Assembly: GCF_000699445.3 (NCBI RefSeq)
Contig: NC_067197.1
Span: forward strand, 9,864,152-9,928,151
DNA: 64,000 bases
Direction: 5' to 3'
DNA from: Schistosoma haematobium
Lineage: Eukaryota > Platyhelminthes > Trematoda > Strigeidida > Schistosomatidae
Shown: positions 33,417 through 45,299 of the stretch, piece by piece
Numbering within the stretch: the stretch's first letter is position 1
Layout: each line of letters begins with the position of its first letter
Program-made: the position numbers and the translations under genes
The notes under the pieces: generated by a model
Told to the model about the DNA's origin: nothing
Databases searched by the model: none
What the model saw: only the letters and a program-made list of their open reading frames with translations

Positions 33417-36400
33417 CTAAAAGTAAATAAGTAAGAAAAATATTGTGTTTTAAATAATTTTATCACAAAATATTCACGGCATAATTGGCATCAAGTTTTT
33501 AAATAAAACGTTTCACTTACTTATGAGTAGTAAAGTTATGGGAAGTAACTTCTGAAGCACTGATAACTTAAATCCACGACATATTATGTCTGGGAATATC
33601 TGGTAAGGCGAGATTTGGCACTTAAATGATAAGAATGAATATATATATAGACATAATATGGGAGGAGATAAACAGGTTTGTATGCTTGCATACAGACCAT
33701 GATTATTATACGAGATGTATTATAAGTACCGACAACCTAAACCTTGAAGCAGGAACGAAGCCCATAACCTAGTGTTGGAATGTATAGCCTACAAACAACA
33801 GAGTGGATGCACCTGCGCCATTGCAAACGACTTTGAGCTATATCGTTTAAGGTCTTTAACCATCGGTTGCTATCATCTCGCGGATCCCAACAGGGTAGTC
33901 TACACCTACCAACATAACTCAGTCCACTTGTCAGTGACTTCATGGATTTGTGCCATGTTTTGGTGTGGCCGCCCCTAGCTTTCTTCTAAACTATTCCCAC
34001 ACCATAAAACATCGCACGTTGGGGCAGTCGGTGGTTGGGCATACGTAACACGTGTCCCAGCCATCTCAACTTTTTATTTATTTATTTATTTGAACACATA
34101 AATATTGGTACAAGAGAGCGCCAATATATATGCGCCACACAAAACAATGAGAATGCGAAGAGAAATAAAAAAAAACTAAGGAGCGCAAAAGAAAAAGGGA
34201 ACAATAACGAAGAGATTGGTGTAAGGTAATGTGGTAGTAACGAGGTACAATCAGAAGAAATCTTTCAGGTAAGGGAGACACAACCACTTTTTATGAAGAA
34301 CGTAAAAGAAGGTTAAAGCATGATCGCCACTGGCTTCTATTCTGAGCCATATCTGATAACGTCTCTAGCCACTGTGTAGCACCATCTCTCAGACCCCAAC
34401 CAGGGAGTCGTGAAGGACCGACAGAAGCCAGTCCTTTGCAGCTTTCTTTCATGCCACGACACCATGTCATGCACTGACCACCTCTCCGCTTCTTCCAACC
34501 AGTCCCAGAGTCGGCAAATAATGCACGACGTGGAATTCTCTGGGACGACATTCGTAGAACATGTCCAAGCCACCGAAGTCGGTGTTTCAAGATGGTGACA
34601 CCAATTGAATTATCATCTCTGTGCCCGAACACACGATGCCGAATCTCTGCATTACTGACATGGTGTTGCCACTGAATGTCAGCAATCCTTCGGAGACAGC
34701 GATGATCGAACACAGAGAGTCGTCTAACGTCCTCAACTCGGAGAGACCAGGTTTCACAAGCATAGAGCAAAACTGCTCTCACCGACGCGTTGTAGATCCG
34801 ACCTTTTACAGCCAGACTAACATCACGAAGGCGCCAAAGGTGGCCCAGATTGGCATAAGCCGCTCTGGCTTTCACTATTCGTGCATTGATCTCATCACTC
34901 ACACCCCCACCAGCACTTATGCAGCTACTCAGATACACGAACTTCTCGACTACGTCTATCTGCTCACCATCCAGGGTGAGTACAGGATTGGAATCCTGCC
35001 AGTCTTGTAGAAGTACTTTGCACTTCGAAGGTGCAAAGCACATACCATACCTACGGACACTGATTGTCAACTGATTAAGTGCGGATTGCATGCCTTGGGC
35101 ATTATCGCACAGTAAGACAATATCGTCCGCATACTCAAGGTCGAGAAGTCTTTCTCCAGGCAACAGATCCACACCACCATTACTTACATTCATCAGAGCT
35201 GTTTCCAGAATGTCATCGATGGCAAAGTTGAAGAGGAATGGTGAGATTGGGCAACCCTGTTTAACCCCACTGCTCGAATGGAACAATGGAGAAAGGTGGT
35301 AGTATGCCCTCACTCTGCCTGAGGTGTTTGTATATAGGGCTTTTAGGATGTTAATAAACTTCTCAGGCACACCCTTCTTCAATAGACAATCCCAGAGAAC
35401 AGTCCTGTCCAACGAATCGAAGGCAGCCCTGATGTCAAGAAACACTACGATTGTTGGCCTTTGATAAGTATGGCGATGTTCTAACATTTGGCGGAGGGTG
35501 AAGATATGATCAATACATCCTCGACCAGAACGAAACCCAGCCTGCTCCTCGCGAGTCAATCTTTCTCGGGTTTTGAACAACCTACGAAGTATGACGGAAG
35601 TCAATAGCTTGGACGCAATCGGAAGTAGACTTATCCCCCGATAGTTGTTACAGGAACGACGTGAACCCTTTTTAAAGATAGGGACAACTATCGACTCATT
35701 CCATGACGTTGGTACACTCTCTAGTTCCCAAACCTTTGTAAACAACGTCGTCAATTCCTTAGTCAGAAAGTCACCACCATCTTTAAAAAGAGACGGAGGT
35801 AAGTCATCTGGGCCAGGTGATTTGCAACGCTTCAAGAGTTGGAGTTCCTTGCGGACTTCCTCCTCGTTTGGTGGATCAGTCGTCACCGGCCATGGAGGGC
35901 AGGACAGTCTGACCTATGTTGCCGGAGCAGCAGGCCAGTTGAACTGCCCTTCGAAAAATTCTGCCCACCGTCCAAGACGTCGATGGATGTTAGTGATTGG
36001 CATCCCATCATCCTCGCAGATTGTTTCACTCACACCAGACTTCTTGCTGCCAGTGGCTCGGATGAGCTGGAAGAGCTTCCGGTAGTTACCAGATGCAGCT
36101 GCTGCTTCCAGCTCATTAGCACGCTTCGACCACCAGGCTTCTCGGTCCTTACGCAAGCTTTGCCCAATTTCCTTACGTAACATCCTTCGTTTATGGTCAA
36201 ACTCACGGTCACCCGGAGTAGACCGACGGGCTTCAATGAGTTGTAAGGAACCAGAAGAAACCCAGTGCTTAAAAGCGGGACGTTTCGCAAACCCACAACT
36301 GACTGTTCCCGCCATTTTCATGGCGTCATGCAATTGCAACCAATGCTCATCTATACTTTTCGGTGGAGTGGTAGCTAGCCTAGAGGCTAGCTCGGCTCGA

Positions 36401-39400
36401 TACTTACTTGCAACAGAAGTTGCAACCAGCTTGCTAATATCAATCCGTTGATGGTGGTCACTTCGTTGTCCACTGAAAAGTAAGGCAAGATTGGCGCAGA
36501 CCAAGGCATGGTCAGAGTCCAGATAGGTACTCCAAAAGGAGCGGCAGTCTTGTACACAACCACGCCAGCGGTAGCTGATCGCGATGTGATCAATCTGAGT
36601 CCAGGCTTGAGATGCAGAGGGAGGACGCCAGGTGGCACATCGGCGATGACTGTGCCGAAAGTTAGTGCTAGCCAGAAACAGGTTGTGGTCTGTGCAAAGT
36701 TGCAGTAGACGGTCCCCGTTATCTGACCTGCGACCAACGAGTCCCCATCGGCCACCTAAACGACTCTCTTCTGTCCCTAGACGCCCGACCTGAGCATTCA
36801 AGTCTCCGGCTAGTACTACAATATCTGTCGAACGCACTTTCTGGAGAAGAACAGATAACTGGTGGTAAAACTCATCCTTGATTGCATCCGGGCTGCAATC
36901 TGTCGGGGCATAGGCGGAGATGACGAAAAGACATCGTTTCTCACGCCGATTTCTTCTCACTTTGATGGAACTTTCTAATCTAACAGCACATAACCGACTG
37001 TTAATGGGGATCCAATCGACTAGTGCTGCCTCAGCTCGAGCGCTTAGTGCGACACCAACGCCAGCAAGACCAGACGAAGATGCCACTACTTCGTCAATTG
37101 ATTTGCCATTCTTACCTAGTACCCGTGTCCTAGCAACTACAGTACTTTGTCATCTAACCTAGTATATATTAGGAAACATCACCCGTCGAAGTACATGGTG
37201 GCTAAAAAATGTCCTAATTACCCCAATCGATGAAGATTCACGACCACACCAACCAATTATTAGACAATCCAATACTAAGATACACAAATGGCGAGTAGTA
37301 GAAAACCAATATTTTACGTCAGTTACAACGTAGAATCCGGTACGTATGTACATTGGTTCAAGCTGCCATACCCCAATTAGCACTGAGATGAAATTTTCAG
37401 ACCAAATCCCAGAATAATAGAGGTAGTAATAGTATCAGTGGCAACGGAAAAGATCGGACATGAAAGATATGATCTAAGGAAACACAATTAGTGAAATAAA
37501 AATTGTGGAATTCAGAAGCTTAGAACCTGAGGAAAGAGAATGGACGCACTTGCGACATTACCAACGATTTTGAGCCATATCATTCAGTCTTTAAACATTG
37601 GTTATGATAATCACACGGACCCCAACCCGGTAGTCCACATTTATTAAGATGGCTTAGTCTAGTTGTCAGCGACTTCATGGACTGGTGCCATGTTTTGATT
37701 TGGCCACCCTTAACTTTCAGCCTACTCCTACACAAGATAATATCGACCATCGAGGTAGGAGATGGGTGGACATATGTAACACATGTCCCAACTACCTCAG
37801 TTGATGAAAATCTACCACATAATCGATCGATTTGCCATCTTTACCTAGAACCCTATTCCCAACCCAGAGACTGGTTACTCGGTGGTCCCAAAATACATGA
37901 ATAGTGCTTCAAAGACACCTATAATAGAATACCAGTAACTCGAGAATGCTTTATATCTTTAATGGCCATGTTTCACGCTGATAAAGTAGAACACAGCTGA
38001 CTGCTGAGCAGTAAACTCGTCTTTCGGTTGGAAGACGGATATCTCCCCTACGCCACAATTGATTGAATTTGGCAAAAGCCGATAGGGTCTTCTGAATCCG
38101 TGGCAGGGTTTCGTCAGACACCAGACCATCAGGACTGATGAGATAGAAGAAGCGGTTGATGCATCTAACTGCTTCACTCCCTGCCATTAAATAAGGGAAT
38201 GTCACAAGCAAATCCCGAAGCGACATTTTGCGTTTGGAGGAAGAGGGCCGCATCACAAACATGCTTACATTATTACTTAGGGCGATCGGAAGACGGAGTT
38301 TTTTCAGCTTCTTAACTAAACAGAACTACATCATTTACGTATTCTAAGTCAAGAAATGGGTGGTCTGGTACGGGACCAATCCCTAAAAAGTCAAAGATGA
38401 CGGTATTATCTCTAAAAGTACGTCTATGACAAAGTAAGATAAAAATGGGGAAAGCGGACAACTTTGACGAGTATCACTTGAAGTAATCAATTCCTATGAA
38501 AGTCCACCATAAACTATGATTCGACCAGTAGTGTTCAAATAGAGAGCCTGTACAAGGTTATCGTACTTCTTAGGCACACCTTTAAATGAGACTGCCATAG
38601 AACCTCATGGTCAACAGTCAAATGTCGTCTTAAAGTTAAGGAATACAACTACTGTCGGGCGTCGAAAATCAAGTGTGCGTTACAAAATCTGTTGAGGAGT
38701 GAGTATTTGATTTATACATCCGAGTCCAGGTTCACGTATCACTGATCCATCCACTTCATAAACTCACCATTGGATTACTACAAAAAGCTACTGTTAGTCC
38801 GTTGATATAATTACTTACAAAACACTGGTTATAAGTACGACTGAATGGAGTAACAACCAGCTGAAAAGTCAGGCTAATTTTAAAAAAAGGACTATTTAAT
38901 GAATTAAAAAGCCATTACATAATTCGCATCAATAGAACACTACTTGTAAAATAGACAGTATTTATTAAATGCACAAACTATGAAATACTAATCTATATAT
39001 GGATTGCTATTGTTTTAGACAGGTATTTTATGAGACAACCATTACATAGAATGTCAGAATAACCATTGTGTCTAGATTATTAAATTAAGCATCCTGATAA
39101 ACTTAAATTTAGAGCTGATTTTTTAAAAAGACCTGACTAACATTTACTCTATTTTGTCAACCAAAATTACCAACAGTTAAAATTAGTCTAGACAGTATAT
39201 TCAGAACTTAAACTTTGTAATCTATGTTATTTCAATATTTTTTTATGAACCACAGTTCATATAAACAAAGGATAGTGACTGAATAGAAATCCCTTCCTCA
39301 TGCTGCTTTGGGTATGCAACTAACTTAATAAGCATTTTGGAATTTTGAAAATTACCAAGCCTGATAGTAAATCTTTATGCGCCGATCAGTATAATGAATG

Positions 39401-40617
39401 GTAACCTTTGGGATCCATTCTTAAACCAATATTATGTGTATATTCTTATCGTATAATTGTTAAATGAATAAATTATTCATATTCATGTCCCTCTTATTAT
39501 GAGCTTTATTTTGACCTATGGACTATTATTATACGATTTACCATTCTTGAACTATGCCGTCTATTAATTACTATCTCCCACATTCATAGCCACTTTTGGC
39601 TAAATGTTGTACAAATGTTGTTTCCTATTTTATGGTACGATGTGATCTGTCTGGTTGGTATATAAACCCAGTATGTTTGAAATGCGGGATTCATATCACA
39701 GAGGCTGAGATTGATGTTCTGGACTTAACAGGCAGGGATAGGTGGAGAGTAGGACCAATAAGGTCTCTAGACTGCTCGTACTTGTTTTTATGCGTCATTG
39801 GTCCGGTCGATAAATCACTGTTCTCTAATTGGCGGTATCATTGCGTTATATATTAATAGGAGACAAGGAACAAGTTATAACAACTTGGCACTTTTTCTAA
39901 GGGGCACCTGATTTCTCCATATTTTATAGTTTAATATTTATGTCAAGGTATTTCAAAACTTGTTAGTTGAATTCGTTATCTTCTTCTTACTTAATTAACG
40001 TGATAATTTTGATGATTTCATATTGAATATCAAGATTAATTACAGGAAAAAATAAAACGGAATCAGTAACTTAGCTCAATTAAACTCTGAACTTAATGGT
40101 TGATTTTTGGAGTCATTTAAACACGGGTGTTACAATACGTCGACTAAATGAGTTTAACTGAAGGGTATATACATATATATATATTCAAGTCAACATAAAT
40201 CATATCAGCGTACCGAGAATAAATCAATAAGATGAAAAGCAAAGGATGGGAAGAATTGCAGAGAACAATGGAGGTCCAAGTATCAGAAATACATTTCAAA
40301 AGGACGGAACTTAAGGATGAGAAATCGAAAATGACATTTAACTGAAGACTTAGAGGAGGATAGATGTATTCTCAGACTGGAAAACGTGTTTGAACGAACA
40401 AAGTAATGATATGAAAAATTACCGATTCACTGGACTCTAGTTGGCGCTGATATATATTCCAAACATTAGCTGCGATTGCGGCTTTAGATCGCTCACTATC
40501 ACCAGCAAGGCTCGTGTAGGCAAGAAGAACACCTTCAGGATTAAATAACATAACTGATTGTATTCCGCCAGTATTCATCTTTCTTAAGGCAGAAGTAAGA
40601 GCACGTGGGCGGAGCAT
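33237..40617 (-). CDS. LAMTOR2: LAMTOR2 (Ragulator subunit p14), two exons
   Basis: LAMTOR2 is a roadblock-fold protein. It pairs with LAMTOR3 in the lysosome-anchored Ragulator complex, which recruits Rag GTPases and mTORC1. Exon 1 (40423-40617) encodes MLRPRALTSALRKMNTGG and SVMLFNPEGVLLAY. Exon 2 (33237-33416) encodes EGRLIITRVASVLLCLHA, VGLGMLRAKMNALVQ and the end EPLSIIAAS. Joining them in phase 0 gives 124 residues, against 125 in human, with co-linear similarity throughout. The intron is 7.0 kb and carries three RTE copies, two of them nested. The start is fixed by the conserved MLRP N-terminus. Confidence 0.93.
33417..33792. other. LAMTOR2 intron, proximal part
   Basis: AT-rich, with no repeat identified before the RTE insertion. 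Confidence 0.5.
33793..34072 (-). pseudogene. 3' part of an RTE copy split by another RTE
   Basis: It matches 1539-1809 of the first RTE element (C-terminal coding end), then stops abruptly at the A-rich tail of a second RTE. The continuation appears at 37083. The frame is broken. Confidence 0.8.
34073..37083 (-). mobile_element. Second RTE-clade element, 5'-truncated, nested in an older RTE
   Basis: A 3.0-kb insertion with a sense-strand (AAAT)n tail at the 34073 side, a 215-bp 3' UTR, RT, and endonuclease truncated at its 5' end near 37083. The flanks at 34072 and 37083 are two neighbouring parts of one RTE copy of the first family, with about a dozen bases lost at the junction. The two families differ clearly in protein sequence. 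The copy is intact apart from 5' truncation and one stop codon. Confidence 0.85.
34291..35886 (-). pseudogene. RTE reverse transcriptase
   Basis: A 531-codon frame in the same phase as the endonuclease frame; only the TAG at 35914-35916 separates them. Motifs are CKSPGPDDLPPSLF, FKKGSRRSCNNYRGISL, FLDIRAAFDSLDR, GVKQGCPISPFLFNFAID, LEYADDIVLL, LLYACETW and RLRWLGHVLRM. All RT aspartates are kept. The apparent first codon is not a true start. Confidence 0.85.
35914..37086 (-). pseudogene. RTE endonuclease and linker, 5'-truncated
   Basis: A 390-codon frame starting inside the endonuclease (GLAGVGVALSARAE). It keeps SAYAPTD, AGDLNAQVG, WTQIDHIAISYRW and SDHALV, so the C-terminal catalytic residues are present, while the Asn and Glu motifs of the N-terminus are lost with the truncation. 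It ends at a TAG at 35914-35916 just after FNWPAAPAT. Confidence 0.8.
37083..37145 (-). pseudogene. Upstream flank of the split RTE copy
   Basis: Matches 1821-1880 of the first RTE element and continues the sequence interrupted at 34072. It ends within about 60 bp in unrelated DNA. Confidence 0.7.
37318..38735 (-). pseudogene. Third RTE copy (first family), 5'-truncated and decayed
   Basis: It begins with the family 3' UTR (CAGTTACAACGTAGAATCCG) and runs through the C-terminal domain and late RT. A readable piece at 37951-38262 shows CINRFFYLISPDG and SVLLYGSE-like residues. Parts of the RT catalytic region at 38330-38735 are visible only through frameshifts. It stops at a position equivalent to 2755 of the first copy. 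Confidence 0.75.
38736..40422. other. LAMTOR2 intron, distal part
   Basis: Mostly AT-rich. 39590-39860 has higher complexity with a TATATAAA-like sequence near 39658 and an open frame of 86 codons. It could be an old LTR, but no terminal repeats or target duplication could be defined. Confidence 0.4.
40423..40617 (-). CDS. LAMTOR2: LAMTOR2 exon 1
   Basis: 65 codons from ATG to donor GTAATT in phase 0. The sequence upstream of the ATG reads TTACCTTATTCCAG, i.e. the ATG follows directly on an acceptor-like AG. This may be a 5' UTR intron or a spliced-leader addition site, as trans-splicing is common in schistosomes. Confidence 0.92.
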
Positions 40618-41500
40618 CTGGAATAAGGTAACTACTTAAGTTGTGCATTTAACGTAAATTTCAAAGATGAAATGTCATCTTAAATAATCACTTGTCATAA
40701 TGTCAAAGAATAACCAGATTAACTTCAATAAAGCCAGATTAAAATACTTACTATGTTCAAAGCCCAGTTATCATACAGTTTCCACGAAAACAGTGAAAAA
40801 TGTATGGTTTATTTTTGCAACTAAATATAGTTAACCAATATCACAAGAACCAGTAAAGTATTGATTCGAACGGAAATGAAGGAAATTTGTTTTGCTTCTG
40901 GCAACAAAGATGACCAACATAAATGTTAAAACGAAAATTATTCGCTTTTTGAAAGACTTGCTACCAGCACATGTTTTCAAGAAATTTGCATACTGCGATT
41001 TGGCCATTATGATCTACATTAGCTTGTGATAATGACAACTATTATATGCCTCTATACAGAAGACTACACTAACTTATGCACTGCAGGAACTGCCAAATCT
41101 CCATGGATAAATCCAATTAGTAGCTTTCAATAACCCTTATAAGATTTCCAGAACCCTATCCCAGTTTACTTTAGCGCAGAGATTCTGGCAGGTAGCTATG
41201 GACAAAAGATATAATTATGAAGATTAGTTCATAGATTTGAGTAGTATTTTTCAAGACATAATTCAGATGTCAATTCCAAAGATAGTCAATAATTAGCATT
41301 TGCGAAAACCAAGTATTTTAGCACCAAACTTAATCCATTCCGTTTTCCTCTTTAAGAAACCAATTTGTTAAGGTGAACAAAATATCATTTTAGGATTAGC
41401 ATATGTTGTCACAATACTAGGAGGACTATATAATAGCTTATTAAGGTTACTGACGATTTCTGAAAGGTCATTTTGAATGATCCTTCAAAATAATTTTAAC
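40618..41500. other. LAMTOR2 upstream region
   Basis: AT-rich with no recognised repeat or gene. The promoter must lie here or further right, but no element can be pinpointed. Confidence 0.4.
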
Positions 41501-41770
41501 CTAAAGTATCCATATACTTAGAATGTCAATTCATTACTTCTGACAATCCACTTACGTATGTACTTAAGTGCGAGTGACACCGTGAAGAGAAAATCCGAAA
41601 CGCGTACTTCTCACTTGGTCGCTTTTCAAGGTTCAAACTCCAAACTTTTCTCGGCAGAATTAGCTGACTGTATGTTCGTAGGACTATGTATTTGGTTCGT
41701 AGAAGAATATTCCTGGCTACGAAGAAATACAATTCTTGTAATATTCTGACCAGAAACTCGGAATTCCGAT

Positions 41771-41945
41771 TTAGACTTGCTTATTTGAGACAGAAGGTCG
41801 ACGGTCTGTGTTAATCGCTTTTGCTAAGCTTCTGTTAGTGTCCAGTGCTCTCTTGAATGAGTCAGTTGAAATTGTAGGGACTACTTTTCCCACCGGCAGG
41901 TTCTGAGGGTCTATGACTTGTTGTACAAACCTGTAAGGTAGATGT
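41771..41945 (-). pseudogene. CR1-type element C-terminal fragment
   Basis: A 52-codon frame on the minus strand contains NLPVGKVVPTISTDSFKRAL and ends SNKQV plus stop. The late SxDSFK motif resembles the C-terminus of CR1-like RT proteins (compare SVDIFKTR at 55.79 kb). Flanking sequence to about 41500 may be its 3' UTR. Confidence 0.45.
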
Positions 41946-43633
41946 ATTGTGTTCGGTCTTGACTATTAAACGTGCTTGCTATGTCTTCTGAGTTGTCCTG
42001 ATCTGATAAAAAGGAATAGAGAAAATATGTCAGACCTGAAATCACCTCCAAGAATTCTATTCAGTTAAACCGGACTACCCTCTAATCTGAAATGAAGCAG
42101 AGTCAAGAGGTCTAACTTCTAAAGCGGGCGTGCGTAAGAAGGAAATGCTCTGATGCTTTCCTAAGAAGTATGTAAAGCACTTGTAGAATGGAGGTCTCAT
42201 GGATCCAGAATCATCAAATCATCTTTCAAAAAAGGAGGGAATCACAATGAATGTTATCCAGTGTTATGTACCCACCAATGGTAGCAACAACGACTATAAA
42301 GATCAGTTTTTCGAGAGGCTGAAATCGACTACAGAAAAGTGTTCAGGAAACAGCTTGGCCATCCTGATGGGAGATCTAAACACCAAAGTCCTAATGAACA
42401 ACACCGATTATCGAGATATTACGTGGTGACATGGACTGACTGGGAGAAAGGAACGAGAATGGCGACAGATTCGCAAACTTATGTGCATTCAACGAAATGG
42501 TTATAGCCACCACCAAATACCTCCACAAACGCATGCACAAAGCCACATAGGTCTCAACGGACCACACCATGAAGAACCAGATAAATCATATTTCCATCAG
42601 CAAAATTTCGCAAGGTCAATGGAAGATATGAGGACCAGGGGAGGAGCTGACATAGCTTCAGACCAACGCCTAGTTGTATCCAATTTAAAACTGAAGCTAA
42701 AGAATAACTGGAAAACTCGATAAACAGCAGTGAAAAGATTCAACACAGCCTTCATTCAAGATATTGACAAACTCAACAAATTCAAGATAGTTCTGAACAA
42801 CTGGTGCCAAGGTTTACATGATCTACTGAAAGAAGAAGAAACTACTATGGAGGACAACTAGGGAGGGATCAAAGAAGCATTAACGTCAACGTGTCAGGAG
42901 GTGACGGGCCACAAGAAGTATCATAATAAGGAATGGAGCTCTATCAAAACCCCTGGCAAAATTCAAGAAAGGAAGAACAAAGAGGTGGTAATTCACAACA
43001 GTCGAACAAGGCACAAGCTGAATGCACAGAGGCAAACAAGATAGTGAAAAAGAGCTGACAAGCAGAAATATGTGGAAGACCTAGAAATGACGGCGGAAAA
43101 AGCTGCGAGAGAAAGAAGTATGAAAAATCCATATTATACAACAAAGAAACTAGCAGAGAAATATAGTAAACCAGAGAGACCGGTCAAGAAGAAAGAAGGT
43201 AAGACAATCGACGAGATTCAAGAACAGAAGAACAGGTGAATAGAATACTCTTTGATCGACTAGCTCCATTGAATCCACCATTCATCGAGGCAGTACCCAC
43301 AGACATTCCTGTAGATGTTACTCCACCAGCGACCAAAGAAATTAGGATGGCTGGTCATCAGACAAATCATGAGAGCAGCAGGATCTGACAATATACCAGC
43401 CGAAACACCGAAGTCGGACACAGAAGTAACTGCAAGTATGCCTCACACTTTATTCAGGAGGATTAGGGATGAAGAACAACTGCCACTGACAGACCGGAAA
43501 GAAGAATATCTCATCGAAATACCAAAGAAGAGAGACCTTAGCAAGTGTGAGAACTACAAAGGCATCACACCACTATCGGTACCAGGTAAAGTTTGAACAG
43601 AACGTTTCTGAACCGGATAAAAGACTTGTGACG

Positions 43634-44050
43634 GTATTGGTTCTAATCACACAACCCTCAAACCTGACCATGAGATAACTGGGAAAATAGATGTTTACCA
43701 TTTAACACATAGAGACGTCTAGCAAAGGTGAACGCGGGAATATTCAGTTAATTCAATCGAATGGTTAGGCTCAGCCTCCCAGATGTGGTCATTTTGTATA
43801 ACTTGTCTTTATTCACTCTAATTATATTATTCTATATTTAACCTAAGGGTGTTCTTCAGAAGTACTGAGTGTTAAATTGTCAATGGTTACGATACAGCGA
43901 GTCAGTGTAGACAAAGATATGACTTCCACGTAAGATCTTATAGATTAGGTAGTCACATGATGACATATTTACAATTTTATGATGAGGTTTATTATAATAA
44001 TTGTACTAATAATGATGTAGACCATAATTCTACAGACTCAGTAGAAGGCC
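43634..44050 (+). repeat. 3'-UTR copy of the SR3-like family inside the RT region
   Basis: It matches 45300-45710 along its length (…CACACAACCCTCAAACCTGA against …CACACAATTATCAGAGCGGA, and the shared GTAAGATCTTATRGATTAGG block). The RT segment normally found here is missing. Confidence 0.7.
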
Positions 44051-44628
44051 AACTTCAAGATTAACAGTTCAGATTCTGTGAATATCGCTCGTGAACAAAC
44101 CGAATCACGATACTAGGGATCATCGTTAAACAATCAACATAACGTAACTCGTCACAATACACCAACTTCCTTGATTACGAGAAAGCATTTAACAGTGTGG
44201 ATAGGAGAACATTCTGGAAACTTCTTCGTCACTATGGAGTACCTGAGAAAGTCGTCAACATTATCCGGAATTCGTATAACGGACTACGCTGCGACGTCGT
44301 GCGTAGAGGACAGCTGGCAGATGCATTCCAAATGAGGGCCGAGATCAGACAAGGCTGATTACTGTCTCCTTTTCTCCTTCTTCTGTTGACTGACTGGATT
44401 ATGTAGAGCTCTACATATGACGGGAAGCACAGAGTACAATGAACAGCCTGGATGTGGCTGGACGATATAGACTTCGCAGATCACCAAGTTCTGTCTCATA
44501 CGCCCGAACAAATACGAGACAAGACAACCAGTGTAGCAGCAGTCTCAGCACTAATAGGCTTCAACATACGCAAAGGAAATGGCTTGACCCTTAAACACAA
44601 CATGGAGGACACCAACATAAACACATTT

Positions 44629-44707
44629 CATACACATAGTTCCCTTTATTATTTTAAAGAGAGTAAGAACAAAGGTTGCTGCACCAACCTTTGTTCTTAC
44701 TCTCTTT
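44629..44707. repeat. Small fold-back insertion with perfect 24-bp hairpin
   Basis: Arms 44655-44678 and 44685-44708 are perfect reverse complements around the loop CTGCAC. The insertion is flanked by the 12-bp direct repeat ATAAACACATTT at 44617-44628 and 44708-44719. It interrupts the SR3-like element at about TNIN/FDRETLEE. Confidence 0.8.
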
Positions 44708-45299
44708 ATAAACACATTTGATAGAGAAACTCTGGAAGAGCTGGAAACTCTTACGTAATCGGGCATCATCGGTGAACAAGGAGGATCTGCTACATATGTA
44801 AAGGCAAGGATTGGCAAAACAAGGATGGACTTCCTACAGTTGAATAGCATATGGAACTCAGAACAACTAATCGCTTATATCAAAGGATCGTCAATTTCAA
44901 AGTCAATACAGTTCTACCGTACGGAGCTGAAACGTGGAGAACCACTACAACAATCATAAAAAAGGTACAGGTATTAATAAACAATTGTCTACACAAGATA
45001 CTCAATGTTCTTTAGTTGGATACCATCAACAACAGTCTACTATGAGAGAGAACAAACCGACATCCAGCTAAAGATGAAGTTATGAAAAGATACTAGAGGT
45101 CGATAGGACACATATTTCGGAAATCACCAAACTGCATCTTGAGGCAAGTGCTAACTTGAAATCCTGAAGGGAAACGGAAAAAAGGAGGACCGTGGCACTC
45201 ACTGTCGGGAATCGAAAGTGGACATCAGAAAAATGAAAAGCAACTGGAAATAACTGTAAAAGGTTGTCTAGGACAGGGTTGGTTGGCGAATGCTGGTGG

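Noticed and set aside
39596..39856. Open frame of 86 codons and LTR-like region with a TATA-like motif
   Set aside because: No terminal inverted repeat or target duplication could be found, and the protein shows no family; left as unresolved intron sequence.
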